Counted from the stretch's first letter, positions 15,708 to 24,626 are shown. The stretch is DNA of 39,349 nt from Hyphomonadaceae bacterium UBA1849 (GCA_002338565.1 DDIN01000006.1:302325-341673); one strand, 5' to 3'. Notes: generated from the sequence alone by a model not told the origin. Made by a program: numbers and translations.

Positions 15708-16145
15708 CTATTCAAGCTTCCAGTCAGGGTATCGGGACTTCATGTCCTCAAAACCTGCGGTTATCAGCTCTCTCAACACATCGAGATCGATATCGGCGAG
15801 CTTGTTGATGTAGAGACACGATTTGCCGATTTTATACTTCCCGATGCGGTCAAGAATGGCAGAGTGGTCGGTATATCCCGGCATGATGTAGATGACCTGG
15901 TTCGCCTTGCGTGGACTGAACCCGGTCATCATGAACTCGCCTTCACGGCCACTCTCATATTTGTAGTGATATCTGCCATAGCCGATAATGCTCGGTCCCC
16001 ACATTCGCGGCACAAGTTGTGTCACGTCCGCAAAGAGATCGAGTAGCACTTTAGCGTCTGCGCGGCGCACATCGTGTTCGACGGTTTGAATGAAGCTTTC
16101 CGGCGAAACGCTGGTCGCTTTGGTTTTATTTTCCGCTTTCGCCAT
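15708..16145 (-). CDS. DUF1801 domain protein (YdhG-like)
   Basis: A 145-residue soluble protein of the DUF1801 family, a small alpha/beta fold of unknown function related to frataxin-like/YdhG proteins. Family features are the N-terminal P-E-S-F-I-Q-T-V, the P-R-M-W-G-P-S-I-I-G-Y-G-R-Y-H-Y-K-Y segment at about 46-63, F-S-P-R-K-A-N-Q-V-I-Y-I-M-P-G-Y at ~76-91, and K-S-C-L-Y-I-N-K-L-A-D near 108-118. Its start overlaps the end of the dehydrogenase gene by 20 bases, and AACS begins 8 bases after its stop, so it is embedded in the operon. Its job there is unknown. Confidence 0.85.
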   Translation of the reverse strand: MAKAENKTKATSVSPESFIQTVEHDVRRADAKVLLDLFADVTQLVPRMWGPSIIGYGRYHYKYESGREGEFMMTGFSPRKANQVIYIMPGYTDHSAILDRIGKYKIGKSCLYINKLADIDLDVLRELITAGFEDMKSRYPDWKLE

Positions 16146-17010
16146 GTTTTACGTCCTGTCCAAGGCGCGTGATCAGGCTGGACGTGTCCCAGCGATTACC
16201 ACCCATATCCTGAACGTCAGCGTAGAACTGGTCGACGAGCGCAGCAACAGGAAGCTTTGAACCGTTTGCGCGGGCTTCTTCCAGAGCGATGCGCAGATCC
16301 TTGCGCATCCAGTCAATCGCAAAGCCATAGTCGAATTTGCCGTTCACCATGGTTTCCCAGCGATTTTCCATCTGCCAGCTCTGTGCCGCGCCCTTGGAAA
16401 TCGCCTCGATAACTTTAGCCGGATCTAGACCGGCATTCTGTGCAAAGGCGAGCCCTTCGGAGAGGCCCTGCACAATGCCCGCGATACAAATCTGGTTCAC
16501 CATTTTGGCCTGCTGGCCAGCCCCCGGTCCACCGATATGTGTCATCTGCTTGGCGTAAGCGTCCATAATTGGCGCGGCTGCGGCAAAGGCCTCATCAGAA
16601 CCGCCGCACATAATCGTCAGCTGACCGTTTTCCGCACCGGCCTGCCCACCGGACACCGGCGCATCAATGAACATAGCACCCGCACTGAGCGCGCGATCAA
16701 AAAGGGACCGCGCCAGATGTGCGCTGGCCGTGGTGTGATCGACTAGAACCATGCCTTCGCGCGCGGCAGGAATGACTTCCTCATAGACGACCATCACATC
16801 CGGATCATCGCCAAGACAGCTAAATACAAAGTCAGACACGGCAACGGCTTCTGCCGGAGTGCTTGCCTTCTTACCACCATAGGTCTCAACCCACGCGTCC
16901 GATTTGGCTTCCGTCCGGTTCCAGACAATGACCTCATGGCCAGCTTTCAGAAGGTGCCCCGCCATTGGCGCACCCATGACACCAAGACCAAGAAAACTGC
17001 ATTTCGCCAT
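16126..17010 (-). CDS. NAD(P)-dependent beta-hydroxyacid dehydrogenase (3-hydroxyisobutyrate dehydrogenase family)
   Basis: A 294-residue oxidoreductase of the 3-hydroxyisobutyrate/tartronate-semialdehyde reductase family. The N-terminal Rossmann motif is F-L-G-L-G-V-M-G-A-P-M-A (6-17), followed by the substrate-binding signature D-A-P-V-S-G-G (116-122). The catalytic Lys169 is in G-A-G-Q-Q-A-K-M-V-N-Q, and the C-terminal helical domain contains K-D-L-R-I-A-L-E-E-A. The second strand ends in V-W-N-R-T, which hints at NADP preference (Arg after the strand). It is the second gene of the run headed by the flavin reductase (12-base gap). Valine degradation or a related hydroxyacid is plausible, but the substrate cannot be read from sequence alone. 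Confidence 0.87.
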   Translation of the reverse strand: MAKCSFLGLGVMGAPMAGHLLKAGHEVIVWNRTEAKSDAWVETYGGKKASTPAEAVAVSDFVFSCLGDDPDVMVVYEEVIPAAREGMVLVDHTTASAHLARSLFDRALSAGAMFIDAPVSGGQAGAENGQLTIMCGGSDEAFAAAAPIMDAYAKQMTHIGGPGAGQQAKMVNQICIAGIVQGLSEGLAFAQNAGLDPAKVIEAISKGAAQSWQMENRWETMVNGKFDYGFAIDWMRKDLRIALEEARANGSKLPVAALVDQFYADVQDMGGNRWDTSSLITRLGQDVKHGESGK

Positions 17011-17022
17011 GAGACCGGTCTC

Positions 17023-17535
17023 CTATTTCAGGTCGGGAGATGAGTGAGACGTGTAATTGCCACGGAAGAAGCCAAGCGCGTCGCCATCGCGAGAGTTGAA
17101 GCCGATAACGTCGCCGAAAATGACAACATGGTCGCCCGCTTTTTGTCGCCAGCTCGTCCGGCACACAAACTGGGACAGCGCGCCTGTATAAACCGGCACA
17201 CCGTTGGAATCGCGTGCAAGCTGGTCGCCTTTAAGTTCGGCTTCAACATAGCGCGCAAAATGAGTGGAGACCTCTGCATCGCTCGCTGGCAGGACGTTTA
17301 CCGAAAATAATTCTGACTCAGTAAACAGATTGTAGCGATCAGACTGGCTATCGATAGACCAGAGGATAATGGGCGGGTGCAGCGAGACACTTGAGAAGCT
17401 GTTCACGGTAATTGCGCGTGGTTTGCCTTCTTTGTCGTCAGCGGCGACCAGACAAACTCCCGTTCCAAAACAACCCAGTGCGTCACGATAAGCGCGCGAA
17501 TCGAAACCGGATTGGTTGGATTTTTCAATGTTCAT
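17023..17535 (-). CDS. Flavin reductase family protein (FMN-binding split barrel)
   Basis: A 170-residue protein of the flavin reductase-like domain family, in which NAD(P)H reduces free FMN or FAD for a partner monooxygenase. Characteristic elements are R-D-A-L-G-C-F-G-T-G-V-C-L-V near residues 17-30, I-T-V-N-S-F-S-S-V-S-L-H-P-P-I-I-L-W-S at 43-61, L-F-S-V-N-V-L-P near 76-83, and G-D-H-V-V-I-F-G-D-V near residues 134-143. No two-component monooxygenase lies nearby, so its partner is encoded elsewhere or it serves as a general flavin reductase. It heads the five-gene minus-strand run and diverges from motB, with a 61-base shared promoter region. Confidence 0.88.
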   Translation of the reverse strand: MNIEKSNQSGFDSRAYRDALGCFGTGVCLVAADDKEGKPRAITVNSFSSVSLHPPIILWSIDSQSDRYNLFTESELFSVNVLPASDAEVSTHFARYVEAELKGDQLARDSNGVPVYTGALSQFVCRTSWRQKAGDHVVIFGDVIGFNSRDGDALGFFRGNYTSHSSPDLK

Positions 17536-17596
17536 GCACTCGGCCTTAACTATGCGGTGTTACGGGTATACCCAAAGAAGAGAGACATGACACACC

Positions 17597-18514
17597 ATGG
17601 CCGGCAATCAACCGATCGTCATTAAAAAGGTCAAGAAGGTTTCAGGAGGCGGCCACCATGGCGGCGCCTGGAAAGTGGCTTATGCTGACTTCGTGACGGC
17701 TATGATGGCCTTCTTCCTTCTCATGTGGCTCATCAACACGACCAGTCCAGAGCAGAAACGCGGTATCGCGGATTATTTTGCGCCTGCAGCGGTTTCGTCC
17801 TCGACTTCAGGCACAGGTGGTGTCCTCGGTGGCACCGCGATCTCGACAGAAGGCTCACGCTCTCAGGGCTCTCGGTCTATCATCGAGCAGCTCTCTCCTG
17901 AAACGCCGCGAACAGTGTCGCGTGAAGTTCAACAGATTCGCGACCCGAGCCAGGCGATCAATCGCATCAATATGGATGTCTCCGAATCAGCGATCAACGC
18001 TGCCATGGCGATCCGTGAACGCGCCGAGTTTGACCGCGCCGAGCAATCTCTGCGTCAGGCTATCGAGAATCTTCCGGAACTGGCCGAACTTTCGCGTCAT
18101 CTGATTGTCGATCAGACACCTGAAGGCATGCGTATCCAGCTTGTCGATCAGGAAGGTCGATCCATGTTCGATCCTGGCTCTTCGGAACCGAACGCCCGTG
18201 CCCGCCGCCTTCTTGAGGCTGTCGGCAGCATTGTCGAACGCCTTCCAAACCGGATTTCCATCTCCGGGCACACAGATAGCCGTGCAAGTGACAACCAGGA
18301 ATACTCAAACTGGGAACTCTCATCTGATCGCGCCAATGCGGCCCGCCGCATTCTCGCTCAGAACGGCGTTGTGCCTGATCGAATTGCACGCGTTAGCGGT
18401 CGCGCAGGCTCAGAACCACTTTATCCGGACGATCCTGACTTGCCAGGAAACCGCAGGATAAGCATAGTCCTGCTTCGGGAAGCACCTGTACTTCCGCCAG
18501 ATCATGGTCTCTGA
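17597..18514 (+). CDS. motB: Flagellar motor stator protein MotB
   Basis: The peptidoglycan-anchored half of the proton-driven flagellar stator. The N-terminus is Lys-rich and cytoplasmic, followed by a single membrane helix with the essential proton-carrying Asp31 in Y-A-D-F-V-T-A-M-M-A-F-F. A Ser/Gly/Thr-rich periplasmic linker comes next. The OmpA-like peptidoglycan-binding domain (~165-300) includes S-G-H-T-D-S-R and L-S-S-D-R-A-N-A-A-R-R-I-L. The 305-residue length is normal. motA is not adjacent, which is usual in Caulobacter-like species where the two genes are unlinked. The ribosome site is weak (AGAGAGA, ~13 bases upstream); an ATG at 17587 is out of frame. It diverges from the flavin reductase. 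Confidence 0.93.
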   Translation: MAGNQPIVIKKVKKVSGGGHHGGAWKVAYADFVTAMMAFFLLMWLINTTSPEQKRGIADYFAPAAVSSSTSGTGGVLGGTAISTEGSRSQGSRSIIEQLSPETPRTVSREVQQIRDPSQAINRINMDVSESAINAAMAIRERAEFDRAEQSLRQAIENLPELAELSRHLIVDQTPEGMRIQLVDQEGRSMFDPGSSEPNARARRLLEAVGSIVERLPNRISISGHTDSRASDNQEYSNWELSSDRANAARRILAQNGVVPDRIARVSGRAGSEPLYPDDPDLPGNRRISIVLLREAPVLPPDHGL

Positions 18515-18560
18515 TCCTCAGAGGCCATTTTCGTCTGGGCCCTGTTGATGTGGAGTGAAT

Positions 18561-20414
18561 ATGATCGCGGACCTCTCAGCCAATTGGCCGATGTATGTCA
18601 GCGTAATCATCGTGGTGCTGGCGATCGTGTTTTACATGCGCGACAGCATGCCGATGGAGCTCATTTCCATCGGAATTATCGCTGCGCTTCTTCTGCTCTT
18701 TTATGTTGTCGACCGCACGACACCAGGTTCTGAATCGGTATCGACAGAAGCGCTGCTTGCGGGCTTCGGTAATCCCGCACTCATAACCATCATGGCCTTG
18801 TTGGTCGTCGGTCAGGGCTTGTTCCAGACCGGTGCACTGGATGGCCCGTCCCGCCTGATGATGTCATCCTATTCTGCCCGACCGATGATCACGCTTGTCG
18901 GCGCGTTTGCAGCCGTGTTTGCAACATCCGCTTTCATCAACAACACACCTGTGGTGGTGATGTTTCTGCCAATCATGGCGGCCTTCGCAGAGAAGATGAA
19001 AGTCTCCCCGTCAAAGCTGATGCAGCCTCTCAGCTTTGCGTCCGTTTTCGCCGGTATGACGACACTCATCGGTACGAGCACCAACCTTCTGGCCGCTGAC
19101 ATTTACGAAAACAATGAAGGTGTCTCGCTCGGCTTCTTCGAACTCGCACCGGTAGGTCTCATTCTGGCAGGCGCAGGCTTTATCTATATGATCGTGGCCT
19201 CGCGCTTCCTGCTGCCGAGTCGTGAGGGCATGGAAGCGAATCTGGTCAACCGCTCTGGCCGCCAGTTCATCGCACAGATTGCGATTTCAGACGGCAATCC
19301 ACTTGTCGGTCAGAAAGCTGTCGCGGGCATGTTCCCCGACCTTGAAGGCATGACGGTCCGCATGATTCAACGCGGCGAAGGCTCTTTCCTGCCGCCATTC
19401 GAAGATGTTTCGCTCCAGTCTGGCGACCTCATCATCGTCGCTGCGACCCGCAAGACCCTTACAGACACGCTCTCCTCACAGCCGGAATTGCTCCGTCAGA
19501 TGTGGCAGTCACGCGAAGGCGCAGACAGCGACGGTATGGACGAAGATGGCGGCACGCCGCGCCTGATGCTTGTTGAGGCTGTCGTAGCCCCTGGCTCGCG
19601 CATGATTGGCCGGGCAATCGAGCAACTGGGTTTCCGCCGCCTCACCAATACGCTGGTTCTGGGTGTTCAACGCCGGTCGCGCATGATGCGGGCACGCTTG
19701 GGTGAGATCCGTCTTGAAGCCGGTGACACACTGCTGCTTTGTGGCTCATCCTCTTCTTTCAGAGAGCTGCGCGCCAGCCGCGACCTTCTGCTTCTGGAAT
19801 GGTCTCAGGTTGAGCTGCCTGCGACTGAGAAAAGCCATTATGCGCGCTGGATTACACTTGGTGTCGTTGTGCTCGCAGCTACCGGTTTATTGGAGATTCT
19901 GCACGCCTCTGTCATCGGTGCTGTTGCGATGATCCTGACAGGCTGCCTCAACATTCGTCAGGCGACCCGTTCTCTTGATTTGCGGATTTTCACGCTCATT
20001 GCGGCCGCTATCGCAATGGGTACAGCGCTTGAAAATACCGGTGCGGCGCTGGCGCTTGCACAGGGCGTTGTGAACTTTATAGAGCCGTTCGGCACGGTCG
20101 CCGTCCTTTCCGTGCTATTCTTGGTCGTCGCCGTTCTGACTAACGTGTTGAGCAACTCTGCCACCGCCGTTCTGTTCACACCGATCGCAATTCAGGCTGC
20201 CAATCTGCTCGGCGTTGACCCTAAACCCTTCGTGCTCGCGGTCATCTATGCGGCCAATTGCTGTTTTGCGACACCGATTGCCTATCAGACGAACCTTCTG
20301 GTCATGGGTCCGGGCCACTACAAGTTCCTCGACTATCTGCGCTTTGGCGGGCCGCTCGTTATCGTGCTCTGGCTGGTATTTACGTTCGTAGCACCTTTGC
20401 GCTTTGACCTATGA
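18561..20414 (+). CDS. SLC13/DASS-type permease with two RCK_C (TrkA-C) domains
   Basis: A 617-residue inner-membrane sodium- or proton-coupled anion transporter; relatives carry sulfate, phosphate or dicarboxylates. About five or six helices form the first half, including I-G-T-S-T-N-L-L (around residue 178), which resembles the SNT substrate motif. Two cytoplasmic RCK_C domains follow (about 215-300 and 325-405; L-Q-S-G-D-L-I-I-V-A and L-E-A-G-D-T-L-L-L-C-G mark them). A second helical half contains L-S-N-S-A-T-A-V, the partner SNT-like motif. The ATG at 18561 is 5 bases from GGAG; the upstream GTG at 18555 overlaps that site and is rejected. It lies 46 bases after motB, and bpt starts 18 bases after its stop. 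The substrate is unknown. Confidence 0.87.
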   Translation: MIADLSANWPMYVSVIIVVLAIVFYMRDSMPMELISIGIIAALLLLFYVVDRTTPGSESVSTEALLAGFGNPALITIMALLVVGQGLFQTGALDGPSRLMMSSYSARPMITLVGAFAAVFATSAFINNTPVVVMFLPIMAAFAEKMKVSPSKLMQPLSFASVFAGMTTLIGTSTNLLAADIYENNEGVSLGFFELAPVGLILAGAGFIYMIVASRFLLPSREGMEANLVNRSGRQFIAQIAISDGNPLVGQKAVAGMFPDLEGMTVRMIQRGEGSFLPPFEDVSLQSGDLIIVAATRKTLTDTLSSQPELLRQMWQSREGADSDGMDEDGGTPRLMLVEAVVAPGSRMIGRAIEQLGFRRLTNTLVLGVQRRSRMMRARLGEIRLEAGDTLLLCGSSSSFRELRASRDLLLLEWSQVELPATEKSHYARWITLGVVVLAATGLLEILHASVIGAVAMILTGCLNIRQATRSLDLRIFTLIAAAIAMGTALENTGAALALAQGVVNFIEPFGTVAVLSVLFLVVAVLTNVLSNSATAVLFTPIAIQAANLLGVDPKPFVLAVIYAANCCFATPIAYQTNLLVMGPGHYKFLDYLRFGGPLVIVLWLVFTFVAPLRFDL

Positions 20415-20432
20415 ATGTCATAGTGATCGCCT

Positions 20433-21188
20433 ATGAAGATAAGTGAATCACCTGCACTGAAAGGCCTCGGTCAGAGACGCGTCCGGTTCTACATCACGAA
20501 CCCGGCCCCCTGCCCCTATCTGGACGGCCAGACCGAGCGGAAGGTTTTTACCAATCTGGCCGTAGAAGATGCGCAATCACTGCATGATGCGCTGTCGCAT
20601 GGTGGCTTCCGTCGCTCACAGTCGATCGCCTATCGTCCGGCCTGCGCAAGCTGCAAAGCCTGTATGGCGGCGCGCGTGCCTGTCAGCGATTTCAAATTCA
20701 CAAAACGCTGGCGCCGCGTGCTCAACAAGAACAAAGAGCTGGTGCGTACAGCGGTTCGTCCATCGGCAACGCGCGAGCAATATCGCCTGCTGAAAACCTA
20801 TCTGGACAGCCGCCACGCAGAAGGCGGTATGGCGGGTATGGAGCTTCGCGACTTTGTGTCGATGGTTGAAGGTTCGCCCGTTCCCACTGTAATTTTCGAA
20901 TACCGCGCCGGCGACGCCGATGATGCGCCGCTTATGGCCGCTGCACTCGTAGACGTGCTGAAGGATGGCCTTTCAATGGTCTATTCCTTCTTCGACCCGT
21001 CGCTCGCTGATCGCGGAATGGGCAATTTCATGATCCTCGACCAGATCCGCTATGCGCAGGAGCTCGGGCTGGATTATGTGTATCTCGGCTATTGGGTCGA
21101 GGGCAGCCCGAAAATGGACTACAAAGCCGCCTTCCGGCCGATTGAGGTGCTGGACGCTGAAGAGTGGCGAAGACTAGAAGACGAGTAA
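20433..21188 (+). CDS. bpt: Aspartate/glutamate leucyltransferase (bacterial N-end-rule transferase)
   Basis: Transfers Leu from leucyl-tRNA to proteins beginning with Asp or Glu, marking them for ClpS-ClpAP degradation. The 251-residue length and text are diagnostic. P-C-P-Y-L-D-G-Q-T-E-R-K-V-F-T lies near residues 27-41, then G-F-R-R-S-Q-S-I-A-Y-R-P-A-C-A-S-C-K-A-C with the conserved cysteine cluster at 71-77, then the GNAT-like C-terminal fold with Y-S-F-F-D-P near 189-194 and Y-L-G-Y-W-V-E-G-S-P-K-M-D-Y-K. These are the ATE N- and C-domains of the Bpt type. Upstream is the SLC13 permease (18-base gap). The clpS fragment at the left window edge encodes the adaptor that would recognise its products. 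Confidence 0.95.
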   Translation: MKISESPALKGLGQRRVRFYITNPAPCPYLDGQTERKVFTNLAVEDAQSLHDALSHGGFRRSQSIAYRPACASCKACMAARVPVSDFKFTKRWRRVLNKNKELVRTAVRPSATREQYRLLKTYLDSRHAEGGMAGMELRDFVSMVEGSPVPTVIFEYRAGDADDAPLMAAALVDVLKDGLSMVYSFFDPSLADRGMGNFMILDQIRYAQELGLDYVYLGYWVEGSPKMDYKAAFRPIEVLDAEEWRRLEDE

Positions 21189-21242
21189 GCGTCTCACGGG
21201 CATGAGATGGGATAAGGCCGCCAGATCGGCCGGGGAGGAAAT

Positions 21243-22367
21243 ATGATCAACCGACGCAATCTGATCGGTGCTGGCCTTCTTGGCGCAGGCGGCGCAGCTG
21301 CGGCTTTCGCCAACCCTGAAACGGCGGCAAACCTCGCTGCTCCGGCGATTTCACGTAACCGCCGTCGCCTCAACATGGTGACAACCTGGCCAAAAGGTCT
21401 GCCGGGGCTTGGCGAAGCGGCCGAGCGTGTTGCCTCCCGCATTCAGGAAGTCTCCGAAGGTCTGATCGAAGTGAACGTCTATGCCGCGGGCGAATTCGTC
21501 CCCGCATTTGAGGCTTTCGACGCGGTCGCGAACGGCTCTGCCGACATGTATCACGGCGCCGAATATTACTGGACGTCCAAATCCACCGCCTTCCCGTTCT
21601 TCACTACAGTTCCATTCGGCATGACCGCACAGGAACTTATGGGCTGGATCGATTTTGGCGGCGGTCAGGAACTCTGGGACGAGCTCTCCGGCCAGTTCGG
21701 CATTAAGTGCATTCAGGCAACCAATACCGGTCACCAGATGGGCGGTTGGTTCCGCCGCGAGATCAACAGTCTCGATGATCTGGTCGGTCTGAAAATGCGC
21801 ATTCCAGGACAAGGCGGCGACGTACTTCGCGCCCTTGGCGGCTCTGCGATCGCGCTTCCGGGCGGCGAGATTTATCAGGCGCTCCAGACGGGCAATATCG
21901 ACGCGACCGAGTGGGTCGGCCCGTGGAATGACTACTCTCTCGGCTTCTACCGTGAGGCACCATATTATTACGGACCGGGCTTCCATGAGCCGGGGGCATC
22001 TCTCGCCGTTGGCATCAACCGGAACGTCTGGGACAGCTTCACCGAAGGCGAACAACGCCTCATCCAGTCTGTCTGCGAGAGCGTGAACCACACTTCGCTC
22101 GGTGAATTCACTTTCCAGAACTCGGTCTATCTGGATGTGCTGCGCAACGAGCATAACGTGCAACTGCGCTCCTTCCCTGACGATGTCGTCGCTGCCATGT
22201 GGGAGGCCGCCGCAGATGTCCGCGCCGCCTCCGGTCGAGACGGTGTCGAAAAGCGCATCTATGAGAGTTTTGAAGAGAACCTCCGCCGTATGCGCAACTG
22301 GGCGAACATTTCTGACGGCCCATACTATCGCGCCCGTGAACTCGGCGCGCAGGCCGCTCGCGGATAG
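21243..22367 (+). CDS. dctP: TRAP transporter solute-binding protein (DctP, TakP-like)
   Basis: The periplasmic receptor of a tripartite ATP-independent transporter. Residues 1-35 look like a Tat signal (N-R-R-N-L-I-G-A-G-L-L-G-A-G-G) with an Ala-rich hydrophobic core. The mature domain has T-T-W-P-K-G-L-P-G-L-G, N-V-Y-A-A-G-E-F-V-P-A-F-E-A-F-D, and G-L-K-M-R-I-P-G with the selectivity Arg of DctP proteins. A-T-E-W-V-G-P-W-N-D follows. The text resembles the TakP (2-oxoacid-binding) group rather than C4-dicarboxylate DctP, so an alpha-keto acid or related organic acid is the likely ligand (inference). A GGGGAGGAAAT ribosome site precedes the ATG. dctQ follows after 14 bases and dctM overlaps that, making a complete DctPQM operon. 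Confidence 0.92.
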   Translation: MINRRNLIGAGLLGAGGAAAAFANPETAANLAAPAISRNRRRLNMVTTWPKGLPGLGEAAERVASRIQEVSEGLIEVNVYAAGEFVPAFEAFDAVANGSADMYHGAEYYWTSKSTAFPFFTTVPFGMTAQELMGWIDFGGGQELWDELSGQFGIKCIQATNTGHQMGGWFRREINSLDDLVGLKMRIPGQGGDVLRALGGSAIALPGGEIYQALQTGNIDATEWVGPWNDYSLGFYREAPYYYGPGFHEPGASLAVGINRNVWDSFTEGEQRLIQSVCESVNHTSLGEFTFQNSVYLDVLRNEHNVQLRSFPDDVVAAMWEAAADVRAASGRDGVEKRIYESFEENLRRMRNWANISDGPYYRARELGAQAARG

Positions 22368-22381
22368 CGGGGACTTCACTG

Positions 22382-23047
22382 ATGGACCCGCAACTCTTCC
22401 TCACGTTAGGCGGATGGCTGAAATGGGCCGGCTTCATATGCCTGCCGCTGTTCATCATCCCGCTGATCACGCTCATCCTGCCGGACCTGACCGAGGGCCT
22501 CTCCAAGGGCCTTGTTAGCATAATTGAAAAGATCACAAACGTCGCGCTGGTCATTTCGATTAGCGCCAGCATTCTCCTCCTCTTCTTCCAGCTGACATCG
22601 GTGATCGCCGCCTATGCGTTCGGCCTTTCATGGACCTGGCTGACCGAACTCGTCATCTACGCATTTGCCACCATGTTCATGGTCGGCGCGGCTGTTGCCC
22701 TTCGCGACAACGCCCATGTCCGCGTGGATATTCTACGCCCGAAATTCGGCTCCAAAGGCATGGACTGGATTGAGCTTGCAGGGCTTTACCTCCTTCTCTT
22801 CCCGATCTGCATCCGTATTCTGGAGACGGGCGAGCAAGGCCTCACACGCACATGGGCAATCTTTGAAGGCTCACGCGAAAGCGACGGCCTGCCGATCATG
22901 TTCGTCTTCAAAACGCTTGTGCCGCTATTTGCCGTGCTGATGCTGTCTCAAGGCTTGGCAGAAGCTTTGAAAGCCTCACTGCGCCTGACCGGTAAATTGG
23001 AAGATATCGACCACACCCAATCTGGTGGAGGCGAATATGGAGCTTGA
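22382..23047 (+). CDS. dctQ: TRAP transporter small permease (DctQ)
   Basis: A 221-residue inner-membrane subunit with helices near residues 10-32, 48-75, 84-105 and 135-155. The DctQ-type stretch F-A-T-M-F-M-V-G-A-A-V-A-L-R-D-N-A-H-V-R (about 97-116) is the family signature around the conserved R-x-x-x-H-V-R/D. The extra N-terminal helix makes it slightly longer than the minimal DctQ, a common feature in TakP-type systems. It begins 14 bases after dctP, and its last 11 bases overlap dctM. It should pair with DctM to form the membrane translocator. Confidence 0.9.
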   Translation: MDPQLFLTLGGWLKWAGFICLPLFIIPLITLILPDLTEGLSKGLVSIIEKITNVALVISISASILLLFFQLTSVIAAYAFGLSWTWLTELVIYAFATMFMVGAAVALRDNAHVRVDILRPKFGSKGMDWIELAGLYLLLFPICIRILETGEQGLTRTWAIFEGSRESDGLPIMFVFKTLVPLFAVLMLSQGLAEALKASLRLTGKLEDIDHTQSGGGEYGA

Positions 23048-24617
23048 GATCATTCTCGCTGTCGGCATGTTTCTCGCGGCCATTGGTGCGCTTCTGCTCG
23101 GCTATCCGGTTGCGCTCACACTTGGCGGGATCGCGCTCATCTTTGCCCTCGTCGGTATTGGCCTCGGCGTGTTTCCAGAGCCTCACCTCCTCGCTTTGCC
23201 GAGCCGTATTATGGGCGGCTCCATCATGCAGAACGAGACGCTGGTCGCTGTCCCGCTCTTCATTCTGATGGGCGTTATTCTGGAACGATCCAAAGTCGCT
23301 GAAGACCTGCTTCACATCGCGTCACGCCTGCTCGGAAAGGTGCGCGGCGGCCTCGGCTATGCCGTTATTCTGGTTGGCGCGTTGCTGGCGGCCTCAACAG
23401 GCATTGTGGGCGCGACCGTGATCACCATGACGCTGATCGCCCTGCCAAGCATGCTGCGCCAGAACTATGATCCTCGCCTTGCGACCGGAACGATTGCCGC
23501 TTCGGGAACGTTGGGCCAGATCATTCCGCCATCTATCGTACTGATCTTGCTTGCGGACGCTGTGTCTAACTCGGCCTCACAAGCGGCGAGCCAGATGGGC
23601 ACCGGCACGGCTTTCGTTGTCTCCGTCGGTGACCTCTTTGCTGGCGCTCTGCTTCCGGGTTTCCTGCTCGTCGGCCTTTATCTGCTCTATGTCTTCCTGA
23701 CATCGATCTTCCGCCCAAGTGCCTGCCCGCCTATCGAACAGGATGACAGCCCGCCCCTCACGGCAAAAGAAATCATCTTCGGTCTGGGCGCGCCGCTGTT
23801 TCTGATTATCGCCGTTCTTGGCGCGATCTTGGCAGGCATTGCGCCACCAACTCAGGCCGCAAGTATTGGCGCTGCAGGCGCAATCATGCTCGCCGGGCTT
23901 CGTCTCTCGGACAATAAAGACGCAGGCCTGCCGCGTGTCATCATCGCGGCCTTTATCTCCATCGTTGTGATCATCGTCCTCAAGACCGTGCTCGATCTGC
24001 GCATGGGTGTTGAGCATATCAGTGCGATCAACATGGCCGGTATCATCATCACTTTCCTGGCGGCGCTCGTCTTCGTTGCTGGCGTGTTTGCAGGCGGCCT
24101 TGTGCTGCACCATCACAACCAGCTTCTGCCAGCCCTGAAAAGTGCGGTTGAGATCACCTCCATGGTGTTCCTCATCCTGATTGGCGCGAGCCTTTTCAGC
24201 CTCGTCTTCCGCGGGTTTGGCGGCGACGAGCTGGTGCACGAACTCCTCAGCGCTGTTCCGGGTGGCAAATGGGGCGCGCTGATCATCGCCATGCTGGTGA
24301 TGTTCATTCTGGGCTTCTTCCTCGACTTTATCGAGATCGTCTTCGTCGTCGTGCCATTGGTCACGCCATCTTTGATTATCGCCGGTTTCGACCCTGTCTG
24401 GCTTGCCATCATTATGGCGCTTAACCTGCAGACGAGCTTCCTCACGCCGCCATTCGGCTTTGCCCTCTTCTATCTGCGCGGAGCCGCCCCGGACAGCGTG
24501 AAGACGATGGAAATCTGGCGCGGGGCGCTGCCATTTATCGGCTTACAGCTTCTGATGATCTTCGCTGTGATCGCCATTCCGGCGCTCGCGACATGGCTTC
24601 CGAGCCTGACCCAGTAG
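23037..24617 (+). CDS. dctM: TRAP transporter large permease (DctM)
   Basis: A 526-residue transport subunit with about 12-14 membrane helices. Family marks are P-V-A-L-T-L-G-G near the N-terminus, Q-N-E-T-L-V-A-V-P-L-F-I-L-M-G, S-T-G-I-V-G-A-T-V-I-T-M-T, and G-T-L-G-Q-I-I-P-P-S-I-V-L. The C-terminal S-F-L-T-P-P-F-G-F-A-L-F-Y-L closes the second half. It is ~90 residues longer than the common ~430-residue DctM because of an extra hydrophobic insertion around residues 270-350, a trait seen in the TakP branch. The ATG at 23037 is preceded by GGAGG (23027-23031); the GTG at 23025 lies before that site. Its stop is followed after 9 bases by the convergent lipoprotein gene. Confidence 0.92.
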   Translation: MELEIILAVGMFLAAIGALLLGYPVALTLGGIALIFALVGIGLGVFPEPHLLALPSRIMGGSIMQNETLVAVPLFILMGVILERSKVAEDLLHIASRLLGKVRGGLGYAVILVGALLAASTGIVGATVITMTLIALPSMLRQNYDPRLATGTIAASGTLGQIIPPSIVLILLADAVSNSASQAASQMGTGTAFVVSVGDLFAGALLPGFLLVGLYLLYVFLTSIFRPSACPPIEQDDSPPLTAKEIIFGLGAPLFLIIAVLGAILAGIAPPTQAASIGAAGAIMLAGLRLSDNKDAGLPRVIIAAFISIVVIIVLKTVLDLRMGVEHISAINMAGIIITFLAALVFVAGVFAGGLVLHHHNQLLPALKSAVEITSMVFLILIGASLFSLVFRGFGGDELVHELLSAVPGGKWGALIIAMLVMFILGFFLDFIEIVFVVVPLVTPSLIIAGFDPVWLAIIMALNLQTSFLTPPFGFALFYLRGAAPDSVKTMEIWRGALPFIGLQLLMIFAVIAIPALATWLPSLTQ

Positions 24618-24626
24618 GAGCCTTCC

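Noticed and set aside
21351..22379. A 342-codon minus-strand frame opposite dctP
   Set aside because: Antisense to a clear TRAP receptor gene; composition-driven frame without motifs.
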